DNA of 64,000 nt from Stropharia rugosoannulata (lineage: Eukaryota > Basidiomycota > Agaricomycetes > Agaricales > Strophariaceae): the NCBI GenBank assembly GCA_028532985.1, contig JANCIK010000004.1, positions 2,728,001-2,792,000 on the forward strand, written 5' to 3'. How positions within the stretch are numbered: the first letter of the stretch is position 1; every line of letters starts with the position of its first letter. Below, in pieces: positions 32,844 through 44,213 of the stretch. The position numbers and the translations under genes were made by a program. Below the pieces are notes generated by a model. The model was not told where the DNA came from, made no database searches, and saw only the letters and a list, made by a program, of their open reading frames with translations.

Positions 32844-32897
32844 CAACGGCCTGCCAAGTTCACAACATCCCCCCATACACCAACATCCACCAGTGCC

Positions 32898-33059
32898 ATG
32901 TCTATCTGAGTCCCCAACACGTCGCCCAGTCCCCACCGCCTCCCAGACTCTTCTGGCGACCCCGCAGCAACGAGAATGGTCAACAAACTCGTCCGGACAT
33001 CCAAGAACGGCTCCCTTCTCTTCGAACCAGAAATCGTCGACCGCATACCCCACTGGTGA
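32898..33059 (+). promoter_or_regulatory. Two upstream ORFs in the leader of the acidic-protein gene
   Basis: The first is ATG at 32898 with three codons (MSI, stop TGA at 32907). The second is ATG at 32976 with 27 codons ending HW at 33059. Both follow the TATA box and precede the main start at 33181, so they could repress or condition translation. An alternative is that the second marks a spliced first coding exon. Confidence 0.45.
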
Positions 33060-33180
33060 CCCCCACGTCTTCCGCCCCCGTGAGCGCCCATTCTCGCGTC
33101 GTTCGTCGCCCACACGCTTACGCCTGCCGCCCACCCCAGTCCCCGCCCGCCGCACACCACCGTACCCACCCATATCCGCT

Positions 33181-34059
33181 ATGTCTTCTGACTCCTCGAA
33201 TCTCTCCTCGCTGACCCGTTCCAAGCTGTTACGACAGGACAGTAACAGCTTGCACCGTTGGGTCCTGCTTAAAAACTCGATTCTCGCTTCGCCCTCGCAG
33301 TCTCACAGCACATTCCCGCCTACCCACACTGATTATCCCTCTGACGACGGCGACGAGGACGAGGATGCCGACGAGGTCCTCGGGCTGTCAGAGATCGACT
33401 CGTTCATGTTTCCTGATGCGGGCCAATTGGTCCGTGCCCCTGTTTCTTCTGGCGCTAAGACTTCCGAGGCGCAGTGGTTAGACTCGCTGCTCGAGACTCT
33501 GGGCGACGACGAAGACGACGACGATTTCATCGTAGACTCGGACACACAAAATTCCGCCCTGCCCGTAGACGACGACGAGTTCCAGCTCTACAGTCCGGCC
33601 GGCTCGCCCTCGTCCTCTTCTGAAGACCTTCCCAACCAGCCTGCGTATTATCCCTCGCCTATCTCTGTACCATATCCTGTGCCATATCCGCCCCTTATCC
33701 ATGCTTATCATTTCGGTTCGAATTTCGATTCTCTAGGTTCCGCTGACTCTTCACCCTATGATCCTCCTTTTCCTTATCATGACATAGAAGACCTGCAGGT
33801 GCCCGACGCGATAGACGACACGTCCGACGACGAGTCTGAGTCTCTCAATACGCCCTCCATAGGCAGGTCCAGCTCCTCTCTGTCCTTGACCGACGCTGCT
33901 TCCGTCCCTCTCCCTACGGAGCGCAGCCGCTTGCGCCATGCCAGCCCGCGTGTGTACGTCGACTCGGACGATTCCTATTTCTACCCCTTCGAGTACGATC
34001 CCCTGCCCTTCCCCGATGACCATCTGCGAACTTCTTATAATCATTATCAAGAGTGTTAG
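33181..34059 (+). CDS. Unknown Ser/Asp/Pro-rich acidic protein
   Basis: I do not recognise a domain. The intronless frame of 292 codons begins MSSDSSNLSSLTRSKLLRQD and continues NSLHRWVLLKNSI, which looks like a short folded or binding segment. The rest is low complexity: Asp/Glu clusters (DDGDEDEDADE, GDDEDDDDF), Ser runs and Tyr/Pro-rich stretches (YYPSPISVPYPVPYPP), with a final YNHYQEC. It has strong codon bias and a TATA box upstream, so it is likely a real gene. The same frame is open back to about 32815 but without an ATG. Possibly a lineage-specific, disordered, nuclear or stress-related protein; no function can be claimed. Confidence 0.65.
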   Translation: MSSDSSNLSSLTRSKLLRQDSNSLHRWVLLKNSILASPSQSHSTFPPTHTDYPSDDGDEDEDADEVLGLSEIDSFMFPDAGQLVRAPVSSGAKTSEAQWLDSLLETLGDDEDDDDFIVDSDTQNSALPVDDDEFQLYSPAGSPSSSSEDLPNQPAYYPSPISVPYPVPYPPLIHAYHFGSNFDSLGSADSSPYDPPFPYHDIEDLQVPDAIDDTSDDESESLNTPSIGRSSSSLSLTDAASVPLPTERSRLRHASPRVYVDSDDSYFYPFEYDPLPFPDDHLRTSYNHYQEC

Positions 34060-34764
34060 TCCTCCCTTTAGTGCATATTACTGCTTATTTTTTTGTGCCC
34101 CGCCCTAGTTCACTCCCCCACCCATCTTGGCCATTATCTCTCTCTACCTACCTATGCCCCCTGCGTCTGTCGTCCTTACATTGCATGTCCTGTCGTATTT
34201 GTACATTGCCCCTCTGCTACGGGTAATTGATGTTTATTTTGTAAAACGTGCTCCACTCTATTTCACCGCGAGGCAGGTCTCAGGTCAGTCAGGAGCTGCA
34301 TATGACCGGGTTTATTATACCGACACGCGACGGACTAGGAGCTCTGGTTTCACCCACGGTTCTTTGGACAGACAGGGCCCACGAGCTATATATGGACAGT
34401 GGCCGGTAGGGTCGCGTCGAAGGCGCGAAGATGTTCGGCCGAGGAGAAGCATGTTGCTAATACTACTCTAGTTATATTGCCTGCCGCGGGATACAAGTGT
34501 TTCGCGCCCTACTTTTGTTTATAACATGTTTATTGCTTATTTGGCACCCTAGTTCTATGAGTCAGGTCCGTACATGCATCTATGTAGTATTCTAGTACTA
34601 CTAGACGTCACCTCGTCCGTCCTTCGTTTTCAAATTTCTAGCGTGGTTCAACTTCTAAAGAGTCTGGTCATGAAGGAGCCTCGAGCTTGAGTGCCGGCGC
34701 CTTCAAGTTCGTCCGGCGGCGGAAGCGGCGTATATTTAGAACGAGTTACATACATACTGTGCTA
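34060..34764. other. Convergent 3' region between the acidic-protein gene and the SRR1-domain gene
   Basis: These 705 bp hold two 3' ends. The left half is CT-rich, the middle (34250-34450) GC-rich. The ORF over 34127-34471 starts with TTG and shows no family features. No RNA gene or repeat is apparent. Confidence 0.45.
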
Positions 34765-37404
34765 CTACTGTCGCCGCCCGTGCGGGCTTTGGCCGCTAGT
34801 ATCGCTATTATCACAGTCAGTGCGATCCGTCTGCGACACTGCGCGTTCTTCGGCAGATGACGATGATGGCGCGCTGAGCGACACGGCGGCGGCGAATTGC
34901 GCTGCCAGTGCTCGTGGTGCCTCGTCAGCTGCTGCTGTTCGTACTGTTCGTGACGCCCGTGCTCCCGATGCCGATGTTGATACTGATTCTGATATTGATA
35001 CTGATTTTGGTTTTGGTTTTGGTTTTGGTTGGGATAATGCTGATACCGGAGGTGGAGCCATATCCTTATTCGCGTCTTCTTCAAGTTCTACTGGAAGGTT
35101 AATTGGCGCCGGACCTGGCACGGGGGCGGGATCGGGTACCAGTGCAGTCACAGTCGCGAACGCAGACGCATACGCAGACACTGACACTGACGCGGTCACT
35201 CGTTCTTCATGTGCCACCACTGGTGCCGCCCCATCTCCACCACCGCCACCCGTATTCGCGTTTTTGTTCGGGGTGGAGCCAGTGCCCGAGCTAGCGTCCC
35301 TGTCCCAGGGCACGTCCGCGAATAGCCCGCCCCATACCGCCGTTGCGTATAGATATGAATATTCGCGCGCGTCATCACTGACCGCAGCGTCCGCAGCGGG
35401 GCTCTGGCTGACGCTACTGTGTTGGACTGCGTTGGCGCCGGCGCCAGCCCCATCATCCTCATCCGAGCCGGCAGGAGCCCCGGGGGTAAGTGTAAGTGCT
35501 ATCCCGCGCGGAGGGCGGAGGTGGAGGAACTGCACCGCGGTGTTGTTGAACGCGGTCGGCCAGGCGCGCGAGGCCGGCAGCAGCCGCCGCTCGAAGGCCG
35601 CCGCTGTTCATTATCGGTCATTTCAGTTAGCCAGGTTCGTTAGTGAGTTATCCATCCATATGTGTTAACCATGAAATAAAGATGGGTTAGTTGGTTGGTC
35701 AGTTACGGCGTGTGCGTAGGTTTGTTTGGTTGGTTGGTTATCGGTCGGGTCGGTAAGCCGGTTTGACGGTTTGTTGGTCGGGTTACCAGTGGGTCGTTGA
35801 ATTTGTTGGTCGGTTAGATGCACGGTCAAGCGATGGGTCGGTTGGTGGTGGTCGGACGGTCGGAGCGGTCGGGGCAAGCCGGGTGGCGATTAACGAAACG
35901 AAATGAAATGAAGGAAAAGAATAAACAACAAACAAAAAGAACGCGATAAACGCAAAGTAGCGCGATACGGGGTCATATTGGAGAATCACACGACGTCAGC
36001 GCAGGTCAAAACATAGTGTGGGAAGAGAGGGTGTCGCGCAGCCGCAGCCGCCGTCAGAATGCCGCTCAGCCAGCCAGCCAGCCCAAGTAGCCAGAGAAGA
36101 GCCAACGAAGCAGGCCGCGTAGCGCAGCCGCCGGGACACGGACGAGCGCCCGCATATAGTCCACCGGGGTGCTGTGGGTGCGTATGGCTGTGGCTGGCTG
36201 GGCACATAGGTCAAGAACCTAACCAGACACCGACACACGGAGGCAGGCTGGACAGACAGACAGACAGCCGCGAAGCAGAAGTGATGGGTATGATATGATA
36301 TGTATGATGAACGGGGAGAGCTGTGCTTACCTGCGCGGAGGATAGCCGGCGCCCGGAGCTTGAGCTCGCTGGAGGGTTTGCTGTGCAGATCAGACGGAAA
36401 AGGAAGGTGGTGAGTACGCGTATACTTGGACTTGGATTTGGACTTGACTAGAAATGGGACTGTGACTATGCCTAGGACATGAGCGTGTGGAGTTCGTGCG
36501 TGCGGCGGTACGAGTGGGGATTGGGGGGGCCCCGGGCACACTTGGGCCCGCTGACCAGGCAGACGGTACGCTGTGAATCATGCGTGACGCGGCCGTGCGC
36601 GTCGTGTATGTGCAGGCGTTCGCACGCGATAGTAGATACGGGGGAGCAGCCTATGTTTAGCGCCCGCAGGCGCGGGTCGCGGACTCCCGCGTAAAAGCAC
36701 GTGGAAAGCGGGGGAGCAATAACAATAATGATTAGAAGCCCACTCACTTGTCGACATATTCCTGGAGCGCGTTCCCGACGATGAACACGCGCGCGAGGCC
36801 CGCGGGGGTCCAGTTCGCGCGCAGGAGCGTGTCGTATAGCTCCATGTCGCAGTGCGGCATGAAGCACAGCGTCGGCACGGACAGTGCGTGCGCGGCGGCG
36901 GCGGTATCAGCGTCGGTCAGCGCGCGCATACCCAGGTAGGCGCCGATCAGGGCGATGTCGTCCGGCGAGAAGACAGGGTCGAAGAGGGAGACCGCGTCGG
37001 GCGCCTAAAGGGGGTGAAAGGCGTCATCGCGCGCGCACGGCGTGGGCGGCACCTACGACGTTGAGCAGCCGGCATGTCTCTGCAAGGAAGGCGAGCTGCG
37101 CGCGCGCGACGGGCGACGCACTCGGGCTTCCCAGCCCCAAGCACAGCACGGCCGGCGGTGACGCGCTGATACTAAATTCGCGCCAGGATGATTGTATTGA
37201 TTCTACAGAATACATCAGATCGCGTACTAATCGAGAGGGGGGCGGAGGACGGACGTGAAGATGCTGCGAACCATTCGTCCTGCCTCAGCTGGCCCGCAGG
37301 GCATCGAAAGCGTCTGTGGGAGCGGCTGGATTTGGGTTTCTGGATTTTCTGTTCTTTCTCGGTCGGACGGTAGTGAATTCCGAGTAACCAAAGGCGTCTG
37401 TCAT
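34765..37404 (-). CDS. SRR1-domain protein with large intron and long low-complexity tail; first exon problematic
   Basis: SRR1/BER1 proteins are implicated in circadian or microtubule and heme-related processes; the biochemical role is unknown. The core exon reads LCLGLGSPSASPVARAQLAF and FLAETCRLLNV; after a 52-nt intron it reads APDAVSLFDPVFSPDDIALI, then PTLCFMPHCDMELYDTLLRA and NWTPAGLARVFIVGNALQEY. A 50-nt exon (36331-36380) adds KPSSELKLRAPAILRA. After a 727-nt intron the last exon resumes with LLPASRAWPTAFNNTAVQFL, the family C-terminal motif. It then runs on for about 250 residues of Ser/Ala/Pro repeats to 34765. The likely start MTDAFGYSEFTTVRPRKNRK at 37404 is separated from the core by an in-frame TGA (37285-37287) that no good intron removes. 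Either an unusual intron, a nonsense allele, or a start at MYSVESIQ (37215). Confidence 0.72.
35604..36330 (-). repeat. Oversized intron of the SRR1-domain gene with degenerate GGTT-type repeats
   Basis: Flanking exons join in phase (donor GTAAGCAC, acceptor AACAG), leaving a 727-nt intron, more than ten times the local norm. Plus-strand positions about 35690-35880 are a degenerate array of GGTTGGT, GGTCGG and related units. CAGCCAGCCAGCC near 36068 and CAGACAGACAGACAG near 36254 are further short tandem repeats. Confidence 0.7.
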
Positions 37405-38191
37405 CGTAAAGTTCAGAGCAACAGGCGTTAGTCCAAGCCGGAGAAGATTGGCCCCAACAACAAACACGCACAAGCACATTGACAGACCACGTGATGGACG
37501 CGACAACCGAACTGGTTCGTCCCTGCAGGGTCCAGCAAAATAGGCGCCTCTCCGGCGCCCGGGCAAACTTATCAATGTTCTTCATAAGTCTGCTCAGTCT
37601 CTCAAGCTACATTATCGTGCACACGTTTCAGGAATCCTCCAACAGAACCATAGAAGCCACGAAGTACCCCAGAACAGCGCCTGACTCACATCTCTGCACA
37701 CCACTCCAATTAGACTGATCCCGTCCGTCGTAGATCCCTCGCTGTCACCACCAAAATCCACATATACTCAGCCTCTCCGCGTGCGAAGCGCTGTGGCATA
37801 CGAAGCCTCCATCTAAGCGCCATCTCAACATTAGCATTTCAATCTCTCTGCGCTCGAGAGGCGCAGGCTCGCAGTCCTGATACTCATACGATCATGGTCA
37901 GGCGACACCTCAGAGTCATTCATCCGCGGGGACAAAAGGCCCTCATATGTAGTCACCACAAGTCCTAATATACATTGATCTCTACGATAGCTCGAACCCC
38001 TGCAAATCCGGCGCACCGCGTCCATGTCGGGACTCTCCTCACATCCCAGATCCTGCCTCTTTCAACTTGACATATACGGACACTCCCAGGCAGTTGGCAG
38101 CCAGCCATGACGCGCATCCGCGCCCGGGTCCGCACCGGACGCGATCACGCATACATAAAGATATATGCGCAAGCGGGCGCGTCGCACACGC
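37405..38191. other. Spacer between the SRR1-domain gene and TMA20
   Basis: These 787 bp contain the upstream region of the SRR1 gene and the TMA20 3' end. Apparent ORFs lack ATG or similarity. I see nothing else. Confidence 0.4.
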
Positions 38192-39125
38192 TCAGAGCGT
38201 AGTGAGCGCCCACAGGTCGTCCCCGAGGTAGCACGCCGTCTCCACCCCGACGCCCTTGTTAACGCGCTTGATGTCCTCCGTGCTGAGCTTCGTGATGCCC
38301 ACCCCGACCGCGTGTTCCTTGCCCTCGGCGTGGATCGCGACCATGCGCTCAGCAGGGACCGCCTCGTCCGCCTCCGGCAGCCGCCCGCCCGCCGACGTGA
38401 ACCCGGGGCACATCATGTGCGCGCCCGCGAGCAGGAACCGGATCGCACCGCGGTCGACCTGCACTTTCGGAAGGATGTAGGGATCTGCGGCGACAGGTAA
38501 AGGAGAGGGGGATCGAAGGGGTTGGTCGTCAGTTATGCATGTGTAATCACTTCAGTAGATTAGACAGAAAGGAGGAGCGGGGAATGGAGAGCGCTGCGCT
38601 GAATACAAATGCGATGCCGTGCGGGCATGGATTCATACGCTTAGATATCCCGACATAGCAGACGCGTGGACAAAGCTGGATGGACACACAGGGCTAGGCT
38701 GACTACTCACATTTATGGAGGAAGCGCAGCGTAGGGTAGAGCGGGCTGTCGAAGTGCTGGAAGAACAGCGGCTCAGACTTGACCGTGTATATCGAGATGT
38801 GCTCTCTACTGTGAATGCCCCGATAAGATAATCTCATTCTACGTCCAACGAGTAAAAGGGCGGAGGGGTTACTGACCACTTGACGAGGACGAGGCCCTCC
38901 TTCTTCGGCCACACCGCCTCGAGCGTCTCAGGCTCGATCGCCCACTGCGCAAGCAGGTCCGCGCGCAGGCTGCGCTGCACCGACTGCTTCAGCGGCGTAT
39001 GCGTCGCGATGTCTGTCGCAGGCGAGAATCTGCAGCACCAACCAATAAATAACGCGCGCATCAGATCAGCACACCGCCTAGCAGAAGCAGATCGGCTACA
39101 AAACACGCACGCACTTTTTGAACAT
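38192..39125 (-). CDS. TMA20: Translation machinery-associated protein 20 (MCTS1 orthologue)
   Basis: With Tma22/DENR this protein recycles 40S subunits and removes deacylated tRNA after termination. The first exon is only MFKK, spliced to FSPATDIATHTPLKQSVQRS and TLEAVWPKKEGLVLVK. The central part CREHISIYTVKSEPLFFQHF and LYPTLRFLHKYPYILPKVQV leads to the PUA domain: VDRGAIRFLLAGAHMMCPGF, TSAGG and VAIHAEGKEHAVGVGITKLS. Length (about 180 residues) fits the family. One intron (about 38487-38710) is over 200 nt. All four introns restore the frame exactly. Confidence 0.94.
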
Positions 39126-39800
39126 ATCGCAAAAACGGGAGGGAAAGTTGCTATCTATCTAGCCGGATCGGGTCGGCGAGCTGAGTCGGTTGACGGGATA
39201 GGGATGGGGGGACAGGGTGCGCGGGACGTGTGCGCGATGGGGATTGCTGATGGAAGATCGTGAAGAGAGACTTTTGCCTTGCCCCAAATGCGCGTCGTAA
39301 ATTACACCCTCAAACGTGACCACGCACGACTGCGATAATCACCGCGCCTTCTTTCTCTCTCGACTTATTTTATCTTGCTTGATGTCCTCTCTTCATTCAC
39401 CGTAACAAAAATAAACATGCATGATGATGCACCCTTCCAGAGCAACACTGATCGGCCGCAACGTCCACAATTATTTCTACATTATTCATTCGTTGCAGCT
39501 ACCTAATAGTACATATAACGCGGAGGGGGGAGACAACAAAATGTCCTCCGAAAAGTAAGAGAGAGAGAGAGGCCGGAAAACAATAGCAAAGCTAGACCAG
39601 GCTGTACAAGATTAAGGTGGGGGATGGTAGTATGGGGGGAAGGGGGGCATGGATGCTGGGTTTTACGTAGCAGATCGTTGTACATTGTTAAAAAACTTGC
39701 AGACCGTCAGACAGGCAGGCCAGCGCCAGGGGCAGGGGCAGAGAGAGGCAGAAGAAAAACAAACATGAAACCCGTCCCAATCATTACGCGCTCCGATAGA
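39126..39800. other. TMA20 upstream region and exportin-1 3' end
   Basis: These 675 bp separate two minus-strand genes. A (GA)n tract sits near 39559-39573. I see no gene. Confidence 0.45.
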
Positions 39801-42800
39801 TCAGATATCCTCGTCCTTATCTTCCAATTGACTCGGCTTCAGCATTCCGGGAATACGCATGGCCGCCTCGCGCTCCGCCGCGAGTTTCGCTTGCGCCTCT
39901 GTCTCCTTCTCCTCCAAGTACAGCTCCGCGTTGTCGCCGGAGAACTCCTTGAGCTGGATGAGGAAATCGCGCAGCGCGAGCTTGAACCGGTTGATATCAT
40001 TATGGTTTTCAGCCAGCGCCGTGACGAACACCTGCACTTGCGCGCTATAATGGGGATTAAATTTAATAAAGTCCGCTTATAAGCCGGAGCTTAAGTTTAA
40101 TCTTACCTTTGAACGTGCGGGAAGGCGTTCGTGAGCAGGTTAGCCGTGAACTGTCGTAAGAAAACTGCATTCGTCATGCCGGGCTCAGGGCTCTGAGCCG
40201 GGTCGAACAGTGGTGTTTGAATGACGTTCGCTTCGATGAGCTGGAACATGCGCGCGAGCAACACACTCTGCAATTTAAATCCACTCTTATGATCCGTATC
40301 GGTAAGTACGAAGAAGATGTCTTGCAGAATGCTCAGGAAGTATTGTTGGAAGAAAGCGTTAGTGACGGCCGGATCTGCCGCAGAGGCAAAGTTGTTCACG
40401 ACTTCCAAGCATACTAAGAACCGAAAAGAGGGTCAGGAATACAATGCACCCCTCATTAGCGCTAGAACGGCACTTACAGTTAAGACCGATGTCTGCAATA
40501 TCGCGCATCGTGTGCTTAATGGCCCATATAATACTATCCATAAATAGTTTGAAGTTATTCGGGGGGATGGTCAATAGAGCTAATTAATCTTATCAGCAAA
40601 CGGTTTATTAATTGGAAAGAAGGGTACTGACCAGGGAAGCAATTCTGGTTAATAACCCGAAGCAGTCTGAAAAAGCCTACACGATGCTCAGGGAACTCGG
40701 CAAAGTCTTGATTGATCATGTTCAGAGTCGGTTCGAATACGGCTTCCATAATAGCGGGGACTTGTGGCGTCAATAAAGGCTAAGAGAAGTATAATTAGTA
40801 AACTTTTTGCACACACGGTCAAGTATAATGAACTTACCCCAAGTCGTTGGATGATCGTAGCCATCACATTCAATACTTCTGCGTCTCGCGAAGCTGGAAC
40901 GTTTCTAGCATAGTCTCCCAGGATTGCATCAAGAAGAGGAGGCATGAAGTTGTTGTTCACTGCGTCTAGGTCTTCCGCTTTTTTAATGTAGGTCTCCATC
41001 AACTTCAGAATTTCCTTCTTAACGGTTCGCAATTGGCGAACTTTGGGCGTCTTAGTGGCAATAAGACCTATCCAACAGAAGTGTTTAATTGTAATATCCT
41101 TTGATAAAGTGGTGAAGATACTAACCTTCCTTCTGGATCGTCTCACTGACGATTCCACTGACCGCCTTGTACAAGCCAAGCATGTCCAAGAAGATGCGGC
41201 CGAGTTGAGGTAGGTAAAAGCTACCTATCGATGTGCAAGCGGAGACGTTGGTCTTCAAGACATTGGCCAGGATCTTGATGTTGTCCTGGCTGGAAAGTAC
41301 ATCCATGTTTTGTGATGCTTGTGCCATTAGCGAATCCCACTGCGAGTTAAGTTAGAGCGTTAATTAAATTCCAGTATGAGAATACGTACGGCATTGTTGG
41401 GAAGATCCATTAATTTCGCAATAAGCTTCTCTTGTTGAGGCTTGTTGGGCTGCGCTGAAATCATGTAGCCCACGGCTTCATAGAAAGTGTGCACCTGTTG
41501 AGGAGATAAGTCGACTGTAATCCTGTGCAGGAGGCGCAGAATTTCGTCAACAAAAGGCTCCTGTTCGCCAGATTGCTGCATGACGAAATGGCGACGACAC
41601 TTTTGAGCGATTTTGATGAAAGTGTCGCAAGCCATATCCTGTACACCCTCGTGCGTTTCGTGCATAAATTCGAAGAGCTTGTTGACGACAGTCTTCAGGA
41701 ATTTCCAGTGCGCCTTGAGGAAGCGCGGGTATTGTCCAACAATGTACATGATATCTGAGGCAACAACAGCCTTGTTATCCTTTCCGCGTTTGATTTCGCA
41801 TAAGCCGAGTAGATCCTTGATGACAGTGACAAGGAATCGTTTCTCAGTTTCTTCGTCTACAACGCATATGTTAGGATGTATATGAGCGGTTGTATTTCTT
41901 GGAACGTACTCATTGCGCCAGAAATAGAACCGATAGCCCAGCAAAGGGTATTGAGGTTGTTCCAGGACCACTCCGAACCGTCGACTTGTTTCGCCAACTT
42001 CTCCGTAAGAATGGTCTCGGTATCGTTCACGTCCAGATGGGTCAGGTACACGAGCAACTCGCGCATAGATTTGTACAGGACAATGGTATCACTCTCTTTC
42101 ATGAACTCACGGACGATTTCGCCTTCGTCGTTCTCCACAATCAAAACCTAACAAAAATAATCAGTACGTGTCCGAACATATAAAAAAACATGGCGTATAT
42201 GATATACCTCCTCTGGCTTGACCATTCGCTCAATAACAACCAACCTGAGGTTGGAAAGGACATCGGAGTAGATGTTTTTGCGCAATGACATTCCGTTCAG
42301 CATATTTTGAGCGCCATTTGTTCCTCCTAGGCTCAATCCCATCAATAGGCCGGAGTCACCAATTGGAAGGCTCTGAATTTCGTCGTAAAGTTCCGCTACC
42401 AACTTCAACCAGTACTCCAAGCAAATCTTGAATATTTCACGTTCGTCGACCTGTGACACCTTGACCATATATAGATGCGCATTAAGCAGGACGTCGCGGT
42501 TTTGTTCAGATTCAACAACGCGAAGGTGATTGGAAAGGAAGTTCGCCAAGAAAAGAGCAAGGTTGAGAACAAGCTCCTGTCCAGCATCACCAGCATTCAT
42601 GTATGCCTGCGCGATGTTCGTACTTGGAGGGATCATGCGATTGATCGATGTCATGACCATCTGGAATAGGATAACGAATTTGGGATCGTATTCTGGGCCG
42701 ACATTAAGCCCGGCGATCTCAGCCAGACATTTCAGGGTAACATTGCGGAATTCAGGAGCTTCTAAGAACTGATAGAGATTTGTCAGGATTATCGTAGTTG

Positions 42801-43807
42801 ATACTGGGATATAAATAACGTACACGATTGAGTAGCAAGTCAATGATAGTCGTCTCGAAAATATATCCGAGAGGAATCCAGTTAAGGAACCTCAGCAAAG
42901 TTTCCAGTGTCGCTTTGATTAAGGATACTTTTTGCGCTTCCTCAAGAACTTCCGAACAGAGTTTAAAGATTTCTGAAAATTCCCCACACATTTGATTCTT
43001 CAAGTGTTTAATTTTCGTTTGCGTCATTTGTTCAGCCGAGAAGTCAAAGATTTCTTCTGATAGCAGTTTGAGGATAACCATGTTGTTCTCGCAAAGCGAC
43101 AAGTTGGTCTTAGACGACTCAACTAGTTCGCTTATGAAGGTAGGCCAATTATGTGGCCACTCTTGTTTAAGAATCTACTAGACGCATTAGTAAATGAAAT
43201 ATGTATTTCATGCGCACGGGACACACCTGAACCAGAGCCAGATTCAGCTTGTTCACATAGGTCTTTTCCTTGCGGAAAGAAACCTCATCCGACGCAACCT
43301 TAACCGTGATCCCGACAACGAAATTTCTGATACCTAATAAATATAAGAACGCGAAAACGCTCGCAGATGAGTAAGGCAAACCTTGTCGTTGACCATCCGG
43401 TAGTGTTTTCCACTTCGTCATGATAAGCTTTTCAAGGATTTGAAGACCGATATACTATCAATCTGCTATAAGTGGCGAATCCCTTTATATGTGCGAGTGG
43501 CATACCTTCGCCTGTGGGAATGATGAATGCTCCAAGATGTCCGGTACTCTCGTCCACGAGTCTGGATGTTCTTGGAACTGAGTGAGAATTTGCTGAGCCA
43601 TTTGTTGCTGAGAAAAGAATCGACATAGGTTTTAGGCAGCAACCGCGTAGAGAAATGAAAGGAGCGTACCTTGGCTCCGGTTCCTGTGTAAAAGGACATG
43701 ACGACTTCGTCCATGACCTTGACATCGAAGTCCCTTGAGAAATCGAGTAGAACCTGGATGGATGTTAAATGAGGACAAAGCGACGATTAAAAAGACGGTA
43801 CCTCCAT
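39801..43807 (-). CDS. XPO1: Exportin-1 (CRM1), nuclear export receptor
   Basis: Karyopherin-beta that exports leucine-rich NES cargo with RanGTP. The first exon is just MEV, spliced to [24 protein letters not shown] repeats follow through the protein: [93 protein letters not shown] and [14 protein letters not shown], then [39 protein letters not shown] and [19 protein letters not shown]. The end is the acidic QLEDKDEDI. Total about 1,075 residues, full family length, with some 17 introns. The NES-groove cysteine is present in [12 protein letters not shown] (codon 41798-41800). Confidence 0.97.
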
Positions 43808-44213
43808 ATTGGCGCTATTGGAGAATTATGCGCTTGGTAGATATGGTCGTGAGTGGGAAAAGGAGAGGGCGATGCGTGGATCTCCACTGGAAACAGGGCA
43901 GAGGGCGATCGTTCAACTTCAAGTTCTAGCGGCAATCATGTCACGGGATCACGACAATGGGTAAGCACGAGCGGAGCCTGAATTCCTTCCGAGCTCTTGC
44001 CGCAGCACCGCTTTCCCTTCGCCTACATACATACGTCATGCTATTCATAGCGCGTAGCGGGCTAGGTGTCCCACAGTTCGATCCCAGTATGCAAACCGGA
44101 ATCTCTTAGACACGACACAATATATTGCGTCACTTCGTATGCTGCAATTTCCTGGACATCCACGCCCTTAAATTCAGCCATTATCACACGCACTTTTTTC
44201 TTTACACACAAGC
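43808..44213. other. Divergent promoter, exportin-1 / MDR oxidoreductase
   Basis: These 406 bp contain both upstream regions. I see no clear TATA box, ACGCGT or further gene. Confidence 0.45.

Noticed and set aside
32815..33180. N-terminal extension of the acidic unknown protein
   Set aside because: The frame is open but begins with TTG, overlaps the TATA box region, and has no ATG before 33181.
34127..34471. 114-codon ORF downstream of the acidic-protein gene
   Set aside because: It starts with TTG and its translation resembles no family; more likely untranslated sequence.
34691..35668. 325-codon plus-strand ORF
   Set aside because: It is antisense to the SRR1-domain last exon, is pure low complexity, and has no ATG at its 5' end. 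The minus strand has clear family motifs and splice sites.
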